Program-made: the position numbers and the translations under genes
Source: an uncultured Bacilli bacterium
GTDB lineage: Bacteria > Bacillota_I > Bacilli_A > RF39 > UBA660
DNA: 28,975 nucleotides
Assembly: GCA_934096705.1 (NCBI GenBank)
Contig: CAKOMR010000012.1
Coordinates: 1-28,975 of the forward strand
Direction: 5' to 3'
In this document: one piece after another, positions 13,334 to 22,184 of the stretch
How the letters are laid out: every line of letters begins with the position of its first letter
Position numbering within the stretch: the stretch's first letter is position 1
Notes under the pieces: generated by a model
What the model was told of the DNA's origin: nothing
Seen by the model: the letters and a program-made list of their open reading frames with translations, nothing else
Databases searched by the model: none

Positions 13334-15955
13334 TTATTTTTCAGATTTAATTGCAGCTTGAGCAGCAGCAAGTCTAGCGATTGGAACCCTATATGGTGAA
13401 CAAGATACATAATCAAGTCCAACATTGTGACAGAATTCAACGCTTGAAGGATCTCCACCATGTTCTCCACATATTCCTAAATGAATATTTGGATTAGCTT
13501 CTCTACCAAGTGTTGCAGCCATTTTTACAAGTTTACCAACACCTTTTTGATCAAGTTTAGCAAATGGATCATTTTCATAAATCTTTTTATCATAATATGA
13601 ATTTAAGAATTTACCAGCATCATCTCTTGAAAAACCAAATGTCATTTGAGTTAAATCGTTTGTTCCAAATGAGAAGAAATCAGCTTCTTTAGCAATTTCA
13701 TCTGCAGTAAGTGCAGCTCTTGGAATCTCAATCATTGTTCCAACATGATATTCCATGTCAAAGTTTTCATTTTTAATAATTTCGTCTGCAGTTTCACAAA
13801 CAATATTTTTAACATATTTTAATTCTTTTACTTCACCAACTAAAGGAATCATAATTTCAGGAACAATTTTTATATTCTTTCTTCTTGAAACAGCGATTGC
13901 GGCTTTAATAACAGCTCTTGTTTGCATCTTTGCAATTTCAGGGAATGTTACAGCAAGTCTGCAGCCTCTATGACCCATCATTGGGTTAAATTCATGAAGT
14001 GAAGCAATAATTGCTTTAATTTGTTCAACTGTTTTTCCTTGAGAATCAGCTAAAAGTTTAATATCAGCTTCTTCTGTAGGTACAAATTCATGTAATGGTG
14101 GATCTAAGTATCTTATAGTTACACTATATCCTTCCATTGCTTCATATAATTCTTCGAAATCTTTTTGTTGCATTGGTTCAAGTTTAGCTAAAGCTTTTTC
14201 TCTTTCTTCAACTGTATCTGAACAAATCATTTCTCTGATAGCAGCAATTCTATCTTTTTCAAAGAACATGTGTTCAGTTCTACATAGACCAATACCTTCA
14301 GCACCTAATTCGCGAGCTTTTTTAGCATCTCTTGGAGTATCAGCATTTGTTCTAACTAAAAGTCTTCTATATTTATCAGCCCAAGCCATAATTCTTCCAA
14401 ATTCACCAGTAATTGATGCATCAACCTTTGGTAGAATTCCTTTATAGATTTTACCAGTAGAACCATCTATTGAAATTTCGCTTCCTTCAACAAAAGTTTC
14501 TCCGTTTAATGTGAATGTTTTATTTTCTTCATCCATGATAATTTCTTGGCATCCAGAAACACAACAAGTACCCATACCACGAGCTACAACTGCAGCATGG
14601 CTAGTCATACCTCCACGAACAGTAAGAATTCCTTCACTAGCCTTCATACCTTCAATATCTTCAGGTGAAGTTTCAAGTCTTACAAGAACAACTTTTTCGC
14701 CTTTTTCATGAGCAACTTTGGCATCATCTGCAGTAAATACAACTTTACCAGCAGCAGCTCCTGGAGAAGCAGCAAGCCCTTTACCAAGCTCTTTAACACT
14801 CTTTAATGCTTCAGCATCAAATGTTGGATGAAGTAAAGTATCTAAGTTTCTAGGATCAATCATAATAACAGCATCTTTATCTGTTATTTTGCCTTCATCT
14901 ACTAAATCACAAGCAATTTTAAGTGCTGCTTTTGCAGTTCTTTTACCATTTCTTGTTTGAAGCATATATAAATGTTTATCTTCAATAGTAAATTCCATAT
15001 CTTGCATATCATGATAATGCTCTTCAAGAGTATGGCAAATATTTACAAATTGTTCATAAACTTCAGGCATTACTTCTTTTAAATGATCAATAGGTTCTGG
15101 AGTTCTTACACCCGCAACAACATCTTCACCTTGAGCATTAAGTAAAAATTCACCCATTAAATGTTTTTCACCTGTAGCAGGATCTCTTGTAAATGCAACA
15201 CCAGTTCCAGATGTCTCACCCATATTACCAAATGCCATCATTTGAACGTTTACAGCAGTTCCCCAAGAATAAGGAATATCATTATCACGACGATAAACAT
15301 TTGCTCTTGGATTATCCCAAGATCTAAATACAGCCTTAATAGCACCCATCAATTGATCTGTAGGATTTGTTGGGAAGTCTTCACCAACTTTTGCTTTGTA
15401 TTCTGCTTTAAATTCTCTTGCAAGTTCTTTTAAATCTTCAGCAGTAAGTTCAACATCTAAAGTAACTCCTTTTTCTGCTTTCATTTTATCAATTAAAGTT
15501 TCAAAATATTTTTTGCCAACTTCCATAACAACATCAGAATACATTTGAATGAATCTACGATAGCAATCCCATGCCCAACGAGGATTATTTGATTTTTTTG
15601 AAAGTGTTTCAACTACATCCTCATTTAAGCCTAAATTTAGAATTGTATCCATCATTCCAGGCATTGATGCTCTTGCACCACTTCTTACAGATACAAGTAA
15701 AGGATTTTCTTTATCGCCAAATTTTTTACCTGTAATTTCTTCCATTTTAGCAATATTTTCAAAAATTTCTTTTTGAATATCATCACCAATTTTTTTACCA
15801 TCATCATAATATCTTGTACAAGCTTCTGTTGTGATAGTAAAACCTTGAGGTACTGGTAAGCCAAGTTTAGTCATTTCTGCTAAATTAGCACCTTTACCAC
15901 CAAGTAAATTTCTCATATCTTTGTTTCCTTCAGAAAACAAATAAACATACTTCAT
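13334..15955 (-). CDS. ppdK: Pyruvate, phosphate dikinase
   Basis: Interconverts pyruvate + ATP + Pi with phosphoenolpyruvate + AMP + PPi; in fermentative anaerobes it often works toward ATP in PPi-linked glycolysis. The product of 873 residues matches the usual 870-880. The N-terminal ATP-grasp domain starts with YLFSEGNKDMRNLLGGKGANLAEM and has SVRSGARASMPGMMDT. The central swivelling domain has the phospho-His loop GGMTSHAAVVARGMGTCCV (His near 455). The C-terminal PEP-binding barrel ends with GICGEHGGDP, the acid-base Cys motif. The ATG at 15955 is chosen because GGAGGA (15963-15968) lies 7 bp before it. A further in-frame ATG at 16051 would add 32 residues, but that stretch spans the promoter and is unlike any PPDK N-terminus. 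Codon use is less AT-biased than in neighbours, as expected for a highly expressed gene. Confidence 0.97.
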   Translation of the reverse strand: MKYVYLFSEGNKDMRNLLGGKGANLAEMTKLGLPVPQGFTITTEACTRYYDDGKKIGDDIQKEIFENIAKMEEITGKKFGDKENPLLVSVRSGARASMPGMMDTILNLGLNEDVVETLSKKSNNPRWAWDCYRRFIQMYSDVVMEVGKKYFETLIDKMKAEKGVTLDVELTAEDLKELAREFKAEYKAKVGEDFPTNPTDQLMGAIKAVFRSWDNPRANVYRRDNDIPYSWGTAVNVQMMAFGNMGETSGTGVAFTRDPATGEKHLMGEFLLNAQGEDVVAGVRTPEPIDHLKEVMPEVYEQFVNICHTLEEHYHDMQDMEFTIEDKHLYMLQTRNGKRTAKAALKIACDLVDEGKITDKDAVIMIDPRNLDTLLHPTFDAEALKSVKELGKGLAASPGAAAGKVVFTADDAKVAHEKGEKVVLVRLETSPEDIEGMKASEGILTVRGGMTSHAAVVARGMGTCCVSGCQEIIMDEENKTFTLNGETFVEGSEISIDGSTGKIYKGILPKVDASITGEFGRIMAWADKYRRLLVRTNADTPRDAKKARELGAEGIGLCRTEHMFFEKDRIAAIREMICSDTVEEREKALAKLEPMQQKDFEELYEAMEGYSVTIRYLDPPLHEFVPTEEADIKLLADSQGKTVEQIKAIIASLHEFNPMMGHRGCRLAVTFPEIAKMQTRAVIKAAIAVSRRKNIKIVPEIMIPLVGEVKELKYVKNIVCETADEIIKNENFDMEYHVGTMIEIPRAALTADEIAKEADFFSFGTNDLTQMTFGFSRDDAGKFLNSYYDKKIYENDPFAKLDQKGVGKLVKMAATLGREANPNIHLGICGEHGGDPSSVEFCHNVGLDYVSCSPYRVPIARLAAAQAAIKSEK

Positions 15956-15977
15956 TTCTATTTCCTCCACATTGTTT

Positions 15978-15986
15978 ATTATAGCA
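15978..15986 (-). promoter_or_regulatory. Extended -10 promoter of ppdK
   Basis: TGCTATAAT on the minus strand (TATAAT at 15978-15983), about 23 bp upstream of the ATG. There is no good -35, but the TGN extension can compensate. Confidence 0.6.
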
Positions 15987-16017
15987 ATATTTGTACTAAA
16001 TATATATAAAAAACTAT

Positions 16018-16040
16018 AAAAAATGTAAAGTTTTTTTACA
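16018..16040 (-). terminator. Possible weak terminator after the rel gene
   Basis: On the minus strand TGTAAA and TTTACA (16035-16040 with 16024-16029) pair over a 5-base loop; a flanking A run and the following six T extend it across one bulged C. It is almost all A-T, so efficiency is uncertain. Confidence 0.35.
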
Positions 16041-16064
16041 GTTTTTTTCATAAAAAAAGAAAAA

Positions 16065-17459
16065 TCACTTATCTTTTTTCTTTTCTCTTTTTAAATCATT
16101 ATTTTTTTTATTATACAAGGGATATACCCTATCATTATTATTAAGAACATAGTTAGGACCAACTAAATTATTATTAACATATGCACCAATTAATATATTT
16201 GAACTTCCTGAGTTTACTTTGTAAGCAAAGTCTATTATTGTAGCTCCTTTAGGAAGTTCTATTACATTTCCATCAGAGTTAAATACATGAATAATATCAG
16301 AAAATAGTTCCCTTTTAACATGATATATAAAATCCGCATTATCAGGATATTCCAAGTTTAATTTTGAAAGCGTTTGAAAAAACTGATATTTACTCTTTAA
16401 ATCCTCAAGCATTACATCTTTTACATTTTCATGGTTACTATCCCAATAACCAGTTAATCCAAATGAATTTGCTCTATCCATTGCATCAGTTCGTATTTGT
16501 ACTTGTAAAAGCTGATTATCTAGACCAAAAATTGTTGTATGAAGGCTTTGATACATATTAGTTTTAGGACTTGCAATATAGTCTTTGAATTTATAGTTTA
16601 TGGGTTTATACAAACTATGCACATAGCCTAAACTTAAATAACACTTATCAATCATATCAACAACTATTTTAAGTGCTACTAAATCGTGCATTTCATATAA
16701 GCTAAAACCTTTTTGCATTTTTTTATATATTCCATAAATATTTTTAGTTCTAATCTTCATATAATTTGGGACATTTTTATCTAGCAAAAAACTATGAATT
16801 TTTTTCTGCATTGCGAATATACTTTCTTCATTATCTGCTTCAAATCTAAATTTAGATTCTAAAATTTCATAATATTTACTTGGATTTAAATATTTAAAAG
16901 ATAGATCCTCAAGTTCGGTTTTTATATGATATGCGCCAATATAACTTGCTAAGGGAACGTATATACTCATTGTTTCATTTGCTATTTCAATTTGCTTTGC
17001 CTCACTTTTAAAGTCAAGTGTTCTCATATTATGAAGACGATCTGCAAGCTTAATAATTATAATTCTAGGGTCATATATAATTCCCGTAATAATTTTTCTA
17101 GTATTTGCTAAATTTTGCTCTTCCTTACTACTAAAATTAATCGTAGAAAGTTTAGTTACACCATCAACTAACGATAAAATATTTTCATTAAACAAAGCCC
17201 TAATTTCTTCTTTTGAGGCATTTGTATCTTCTAAAGTATCATGTAAAAGTCCAGCACACACAGTATCTGCATCAGCGTGCATTTGTGCTAAAATATAGGC
17301 AACCATTAAGGGATGAACAATATAGTCTTCTCCACTTTGTCGTTTTTGACCATTATGTTTTTCACTTGCATAGGTATAAGCCTTTTTAATTTTTTCTGTT
17401 TCTAAAGGGTTATATTCATTTACTAAATTAATGAGCATTTCAATTGAAAGTCTATTCAT
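16065..17459 (-). CDS. rel: Short RelA/SpoT homologue, likely (p)ppGpp hydrolase
   Basis: The 464-residue order is HD hydrolase (about 25-180), RelA/SpoT synthetase-like (about 225-340), TGS (about 385-450), then a basic tail. The helical, zinc-finger and ACT regions of long Rel proteins (about 730) are absent. Hydrolase residues are present: RQSGEDYIVHP, HDTLEDT (73-79) and LADRLHNMRT. In the synthetase domain RTKNIYGIYKKM, HDLVALKIV (Asp259) and KDYIASPKTNMYQSLHT are kept. The Glu that precedes QIRT in active synthetases (E-x-Q-I-R-T) is Gln319 here (codon CAA at 16503-16505), and the AAHW motif reads TGYW. That Glu is essential in characterised Rel enzymes, so synthesis of the alarmone is doubtful while breakdown looks intact. 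It has its own promoter and GGAGGG Shine-Dalgarno. Confidence 0.9.
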   Translation of the reverse strand: MNRLSIEMLINLVNEYNPLETEKIKKAYTYASEKHNGQKRQSGEDYIVHPLMVAYILAQMHADADTVCAGLLHDTLEDTNASKEEIRALFNENILSLVDGVTKLSTINFSSKEEQNLANTRKIITGIIYDPRIIIIKLADRLHNMRTLDFKSEAKQIEIANETMSIYVPLASYIGAYHIKTELEDLSFKYLNPSKYYEILESKFRFEADNEESIFAMQKKIHSFLLDKNVPNYMKIRTKNIYGIYKKMQKGFSLYEMHDLVALKIVVDMIDKCYLSLGYVHSLYKPINYKFKDYIASPKTNMYQSLHTTIFGLDNQLLQVQIRTDAMDRANSFGLTGYWDSNHENVKDVMLEDLKSKYQFFQTLSKLNLEYPDNADFIYHVKRELFSDIIHVFNSDGNVIELPKGATIIDFAYKVNSGSSNILIGAYVNNNLVGPNYVLNNNDRVYPLYNKKNNDLKREKKKDK

Positions 17460-17482
17460 ACTATCCCTCCAAAATTATAAAT

Positions 17483-17511
17483 AAAATAACACTCTTAAAA
17501 CTTATTGTCAA
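17483..17511 (-). promoter_or_regulatory. Promoter of the rel gene
   Basis: TTGACA (17506-17511) and TATTTT (17483-17488) are 17 bp apart, with TGT just before the -10 (extended -10). The perfect -35 overlaps the TGA stop of the upstream gene. Confidence 0.65.
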
Positions 17512-18035
17512 CAATTATTTGATTGAACATTATAAATAAAATCTATTGAACTTTTTGATAAATGATTTTGATCCAAATCATTTAAATAAAATGTTGTAAT
17601 TACATCAAATACTTCATTTGTATTTGCTTTTATTCTAATACTTCCAAGTTTAATTTTTTCTTCATTTTTAAATGATGGAATCTCACTTTCTGAAATCACA
17701 ACTTTTTCATCATTTAAAACTTTAAATGTTAATTCTTTATTTTCTTCGTCAACTCCAATAGTTTTATCATAATCGCCTAAAGCATTTAGATATATATCTA
17801 AACATATATCTTTATCTATAGAACTTTCATATTTTACATTCATTTTTGTTTTCAAAACTGTTTCAGTATTAAAAAGATCTATATTCGTAGAAATATTATT
17901 ATCTTCGTAATTTACAAAAAGCATAGAATCATGTTTAATAATTTCCTGATTCATATTATTTACTTTTTTATATCCAAAATACGCTCCGATTAAAAGAAAA
18001 ATAAATGATAATATTGTAATTAATGTCTCTTTCAT
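17508..18035 (-). CDS. Membrane-anchored protein of unknown function
   Basis: Not recognised. From the ATG at 18035 it has 175 residues: a single N-terminal hydrophobic segment (about 4-20, ITILSFIFLLIGAYFGY) and an outward-facing, acidic, beta-rich domain (about 40-170) with no cysteines beyond one mid-domain and one terminal residue. The ATG overlaps the mutM stop as ATGA, which is why it is preferred to an in-frame TTG eight codons upstream inside mutM; a recognisable Shine-Dalgarno is lacking, so translation probably depends on coupling to mutM. It is the last gene of polA - mutM - this gene. The position gives no clear hint of role. Confidence 0.75.
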   Translation of the reverse strand: MKETLITILSFIFLLIGAYFGYKKVNNMNQEIIKHDSMLFVNYEDNNISTNIDLFNTETVLKTKMNVKYESSIDKDICLDIYLNALGDYDKTIGVDEENKELTFKVLNDEKVVISESEIPSFKNEEKIKLGSIRIKANTNEVFDVITTFYLNDLDQNHLSKSSIDFIYNVQSNNC

Positions 18036-18850
18036 TTTACACTCTGACAACAAGGACAATAATATGTACTTCTTCCATCAATTTTACTTCTTTTTATAAT
18101 ATTTAAGCATACTTTACATTTTTCATTTTCTTTTTTATGGACATTTAAATAATTTTGATATTCTCCTTTATGGTATAAAGAAGAAGTAAAACTTTTTATA
18201 GTGGTTCCTTTGTATTTTATAGCTTCATTTAAAATTTCTTTGCTATATAAAACTATTTGATTTAGTTCATCAAAAGAAATATCTTTGCCTTTTTTAAATG
18301 GACTAATTTTTGCTTTAAATAAAATTTCATCAGCATAAATATTTCCAATTCCAGAAATTATACTTTGGTCAAGTAAAATAGTTTTAATACATTTTTGTGA
18401 TTTATTTATTTTATAAAGTATATCTTTAAGGTCATCATTTTTTACAATATTTGCATCGGGGCCAACATTTTTAAAGTAATCATCTAAACTATCTTTACTA
18501 ATTATTTTCATTCTACCAAATTTTCTCGTATCATCATATCTTAAAGAAAAATCATCAAAATAAAATATTACATGTTCATGTTTAGATATTTCATCTTGAA
18601 CTGGTTTTATATTAAACTTTCCTTCCATTCTTAAATGAGATATTAGATAAAAATTGTCAAGTTCAAAAATTAAATATTTTCCTCTTCTGTGGATATCTTT
18701 AAAAAAATGATTAATTAACTCTTTCTTAAAAAAATCCACATCATTTTCTATCATTTTCGGGTATAATACATCTACATTTAATATTTTTTTATTTAAAATA
18801 TTTGCTTTTAAATAATTTCTAACTGTTTCTACTTCTGGTAACTCCGGCAT
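18032..18850 (-). CDS. mutM: Formamidopyrimidine-DNA glycosylase
   Basis: Removes 8-oxoguanine and formamidopyrimidines from DNA and nicks the abasic site (beta,delta-elimination) in base excision repair. The 272 residues are the standard length. The mature N-terminus is Pro2-Glu3 of MPELPEVETVR (Schiff-base Pro and catalytic Glu). The conserved lysine is in RRGKYLIFEL near 58. The helix-two-turn-helix is near 165-185 (LLDQSIISGIGNIYADEILF), and a C-terminal zinc finger has C-x-x-C twice (CKVC near 246, CPCC near 267). It lies 8 bp after polA, with AGGAGG just upstream, and forms a repair operon with polA. Confidence 0.97.
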   Translation of the reverse strand: MPELPEVETVRNYLKANILNKKILNVDVLYPKMIENDVDFFKKELINHFFKDIHRRGKYLIFELDNFYLISHLRMEGKFNIKPVQDEISKHEHVIFYFDDFSLRYDDTRKFGRMKIISKDSLDDYFKNVGPDANIVKNDDLKDILYKINKSQKCIKTILLDQSIISGIGNIYADEILFKAKISPFKKGKDISFDELNQIVLYSKEILNEAIKYKGTTIKSFTSSLYHKGEYQNYLNVHKKENEKCKVCLNIIKRSKIDGRSTYYCPCCQSVK

Positions 18851-18858
18851 ACTTCCTC

Positions 18859-21408
18859 CTACTTAAGTTCATACCAATTACATCCAGTATCAGTACTTAC
18901 TTTTAACGGAACTTTTAAAGTAACTATATTTTCCATTTCATACTTAACAATATCAATTATTTTTTCAAGTTCCTCTTTTTTTACATCAAATATTAATTCA
19001 TCGTGAATTTGTAACACTAATTTGCTTTCAAACTTTTCTTTTTCAAATATTTCATCAATTTTTATCATTGCCATTTTTATAATATCCGCAGCTGTTCCTT
19101 GAATCGGAGTATTTATTGCCATTCTTTCTCCAGATTTTCTTACCATAAAATTGGCATCACTTATTTCACTAATAGTTCTTTTCCTGCCATATTTTGTATA
19201 AACATAGCCATTTTCTTTAGCAAAGTTTATCATTTTTTCCATATACACTTTTACTTCAGGATAAAGAAGATAGTATTTTTCAATAAATGCATCAGCCTCT
19301 TTCTTCGAAATATTTAAATTTTCTCCAAGGCCAAATCCACTTATTCCATACACAATACCAAATATAACTGCTTTAGCGGCACTTCTTTCTTTTTTTGTAA
19401 CCTCGCTTACATCTTTACCATGGATATCAGCGGCAACTTTTGTATGTATATCTTCATTTCTATTAAATGTATCAATCATTGTTTTGCTATCAGCCATATC
19501 CGCTAAAATACGCAATTCAATTTGTGAGTAGTCTAAACTAAGAAGTAAATCATTACTTGGTAAAAATGCTTTTCTAATGCTTTTACCAAAATCATCTTTT
19601 ACAGGAATATTTTGTAAATTAGGATGAATTGAGGAAAGTCTTCCTGTTCTAGCTACTGTTTGTTTAAAAATTGTATGAATTTTATTATCAGTTTGAATAT
19701 ATTCCTTTAAGCCTTCTATATATGTAGATTTAAGTTTCATAAGCCCACGATATTCTAATATTAAATCAATAATTGGATGAACGCTTCTAAGTTTTTCTAA
19801 AGTAGCTTCATCGGTCTTAAAACTCGTTTTATTTTTCTTGCCTTTTCCTAAAGCCATTTTTTCAAATAAAATATAACTTAATTGTTTCGGAGAAGATATA
19901 TTAAAAGTTTCTCCAGCATATTCATAAATTTTATTAATTATTTCATTAAGTCTTGATTCAATTATATTCTTTTGGCTATCAAGTTCTTTAACATTTACTA
20001 AAATACCATTTTGCTCCATTTTACATAATACTTTAGAAAGTGGGAGTTCAATAGTTCCATAAACATTTTGTTCATCATTACGTTTTAGTTCATTTATTAT
20101 ATCATCACATTTTTCATACATAAATTTTACTTTAAGTAACTCATTTTGAATATATTCCTCATTTTCATAAAGTTTAATTAAATTATTATATGTAAGTATT
20201 TCATAACCATATTTTAGGCTTATTAAAGAAATATCATCTTTAACATTATATCCATTTAAATAAGAAATTATTGAATAGTCTACTTGAGCATCAATTTCCT
20301 TACCAAGTAAGTAACTATCTTTTTTACTATCATAACTAATAACTTTTTTACCACTTAAATTCAAATATTTTAAATTGTCTTTCGAAAAATAGTAATAAAA
20401 TTTACCATCGTATAAACTTGCACTTAAGATATTTGCTTTTGTGTAATTATCACTATCAGATTCTAAATATAGAGCAACTGTATCAGTTAAAACAACATTA
20501 ATTTTTTCATCTACATTTATATAATTAATTTTTTCATTTACATTTTCTTTATGAATACTTGAAAGTAAAGAATTAAATTCAAGTTCTGAATATATGTCAT
20601 ACAGTTTTTGATTATCAGGTCCATTATATTTTAAATCATTTAAGTTTATTTCAAGTGGCACGTCCTTATAAATTGTAGCAATTTTTTTTGACATAAATGC
20701 ATCATCTTTATATGTAACTAATTTTTCATGAACAGAACCCTTAATATTTTCTATATTATCATATAAATTTTCAATTGTTTTATATTCTCTTAAAAGTTTT
20801 AAAGCAGTTTTTTCTCCTATACCTTTAACTCCTGGAATATTATCTGAACTATCACCCATTAAGGCTTTTAAATCGATTATATTAATTGGATCAATACCAT
20901 ATTCTTCCTTAAAACTTTTTTCATTAAATCTAATATAACCAGTTTGTTTTAAAAGTTTTACATCAGTCTCAAAATTAATTAATTGAAGAAGATCTTTATC
21001 CGAAGATATTATTGTACTATCAAAAGTTTCATCATTTTCAGTCATTTTAACCAATGTACCAATTATATCATCTGCCTCATATGGTTCAAGTTCTAAATAT
21101 TTAATTCCCATTGCGGATAAAATTTTTCTTGCATAAGGCATCTGAAATTTTAATTCATCTGGTGTATTTTGTCTTCCCTCTTTATAAAAACTAAATTCTT
21201 TCTTTCTAAAGTTTTTGCCAACATCAAATGCTACCGCTATATATAAAGGATTTTCTTCTTTAATAATTTTATTTATCATTGATACAAAACTAAATAAAGC
21301 ATTCGTAGGAAGACCTTTACTATTTTTCATAGCAGCACCACTATAAAAAGTTGCGTAATAACTACGAAACATTAAATTATTTCCATCAATTAGTATTAAT
21401 TTTTTCAT
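18859..21408 (-). CDS. polA: DNA polymerase I
   Basis: Fills gaps in repair and removes RNA primers. At 849 residues it is slightly short of the usual 870-930. The 5'-3' exonuclease/flap domain is at about 1-290 (LILIDGNNLMFRSYYA, SSDKDLLQL, GDSSDNIPGVKGIGEKTA). The middle 3'-5' exonuclease-like region (about 300-460) lacks the DEDD metal ligands, as in Bacillus-type Pol I, so no proofreading is expected. The polymerase domain follows with motif A LLLSLDYSQIELRI, the O-helix KAVIFGIVYGISGFG and motif C LQIHDELIFD. The start is at LILIDGNN with GAAAGGT upstream. It is first in a polA - mutM - hypothetical operon. Confidence 0.98.
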   Translation of the reverse strand: MKKLILIDGNNLMFRSYYATFYSGAAMKNSKGLPTNALFSFVSMINKIIKEENPLYIAVAFDVGKNFRKKEFSFYKEGRQNTPDELKFQMPYARKILSAMGIKYLELEPYEADDIIGTLVKMTENDETFDSTIISSDKDLLQLINFETDVKLLKQTGYIRFNEKSFKEEYGIDPINIIDLKALMGDSSDNIPGVKGIGEKTALKLLREYKTIENLYDNIENIKGSVHEKLVTYKDDAFMSKKIATIYKDVPLEINLNDLKYNGPDNQKLYDIYSELEFNSLLSSIHKENVNEKINYINVDEKINVVLTDTVALYLESDSDNYTKANILSASLYDGKFYYYFSKDNLKYLNLSGKKVISYDSKKDSYLLGKEIDAQVDYSIISYLNGYNVKDDISLISLKYGYEILTYNNLIKLYENEEYIQNELLKVKFMYEKCDDIINELKRNDEQNVYGTIELPLSKVLCKMEQNGILVNVKELDSQKNIIESRLNEIINKIYEYAGETFNISSPKQLSYILFEKMALGKGKKNKTSFKTDEATLEKLRSVHPIIDLILEYRGLMKLKSTYIEGLKEYIQTDNKIHTIFKQTVARTGRLSSIHPNLQNIPVKDDFGKSIRKAFLPSNDLLLSLDYSQIELRILADMADSKTMIDTFNRNEDIHTKVAADIHGKDVSEVTKKERSAAKAVIFGIVYGISGFGLGENLNISKKEADAFIEKYYLLYPEVKVYMEKMINFAKENGYVYTKYGRKRTISEISDANFMVRKSGERMAINTPIQGTAADIIKMAMIKIDEIFEKEKFESKLVLQIHDELIFDVKKEELEKIIDIVKYEMENIVTLKVPLKVSTDTGCNWYELK

Positions 21409-21434
21409 TGTACATACCTTTCATAAAGCAAAAT

Positions 21435-21440
21435 ATTATA
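21435..21440 (-). promoter_or_regulatory. Candidate -10 of polA
   Basis: TATAAT on the minus strand, 27 bp before the polA ATG; the -35 at 17 bp is poor (TTATGG). It lies between the Tad terminator and the polA Shine-Dalgarno. Confidence 0.42.
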
Positions 21441-21471
21441 TGCCTATAAATAGTATACCATAAAATAAAAA

Positions 21472-21501
21472 AAATTATATTTCTATTTCAAAATATAATT
21501 T
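21472..21501 (-). terminator. Terminator of the Tad operon, overlapping the end of tadC
   Basis: AAATTATATTT (21472-21482) and AAATATAATTT (21491-21501) are perfect 11-bp complements with an 8-base loop that holds the tadC TAG. On the minus strand a long T-rich run follows. The stem is all A-T. Confidence 0.7.
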
Positions 21502-22184
21502 ATTAAAATTGGTCCAATTATCAAAATCAACATGAGTGGTAAAAATATTAAAACAGATACTATTGATATTTTCATAGGCATTTTATTAATGCTTGATTTA
21601 ATATCTAAAATTCTTTTATCAGTTAAATAATTGATCTGATTATTTAGGGCTGATTCTATACTATTGCCAAACTCATTTGCCTCAATAATATTCAAAATAA
21701 CATTACATACACTTTTCGAAGGAATTCTTTTCATTAAATCATTAAGTCCTTCGGTTAAAGATTTTCCTAAAGAAACTTCTTTGAGCATTTTTTTAAATTC
21801 ATCACTTATTGTACTATCAATGCTATTACAAGTTGTACTTATACATAATTTTAAATTTCTTTCGCTTTGAATAGTTAAGTTTAAAACCTCAAAAAAGAAT
21901 ATTGCATCACTTTCAAGTTTTCTAGCTCTTTTTTTAATTTTTAAATCTACGAAAAAGTATTCAAACAATATATAAAATAGAAATGTTAAAAGTGGAGCCA
22001 TAAAATATCCCGAAGTAAAAAATAAAAGCGAAATAATAAATATTAGAGTAGAACCTATAAGTCTAGCACCAAGAAAAGTATTTATATTATTTTTTTTATC
22101 ATATGATAAATAAGCAAATTTTTCCTCTAAATTTTTAATAGTTATCGAAGAATATATATTTTTATAAAAACTACTTACTTTCAT
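21483..22184 (-). CDS. tadC: TadC-like inner-membrane protein (type II secretion F fold)
   Basis: The 233 residues have membrane segments at about 45-80 and at the C-terminus (KISIVSVLIFLPLMLILIIGPILINYI). Between them lies a GspF/T2SSF helical domain with the family element FFEVLNLTIQSERNLKLCI and KSVCNVILNIIEANEFGNSIESALNNQ. TadC pairs with TadB as the membrane platform on which the TadA ATPase works. The start overlaps the tadB stop by 4 bp (ATGA). It is last in the operon. The assignment as C rather than B rests on order and on the shorter length. Confidence 0.82.
   Translation of the reverse strand: MKVSSFYKNIYSSITIKNLEEKFAYLSYDKKNNINTFLGARLIGSTLIFIISLLFFTSGYFMAPLLTFLFYILFEYFFVDLKIKKRARKLESDAIFFFEVLNLTIQSERNLKLCISTTCNSIDSTISDEFKKMLKEVSLGKSLTEGLNDLMKRIPSKSVCNVILNIIEANEFGNSIESALNNQINYLTDKRILDIKSSINKMPMKISIVSVLIFLPLMLILIIGPILINYILK

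Noticed and set aside
15161..15433. Plus-strand reading frames opposite ppdK, polA and others
   Set aside because: They lie wholly inside well-supported genes on the other strand, lack ribosome sites and show no family features.
15956..16051. In-frame 32-residue N-terminal extension of ppdK
   Set aside because: It spans the extended -10 promoter, has no ribosome site and does not resemble PPDK; the ATG at 15955 has an ideal GGAGGA.
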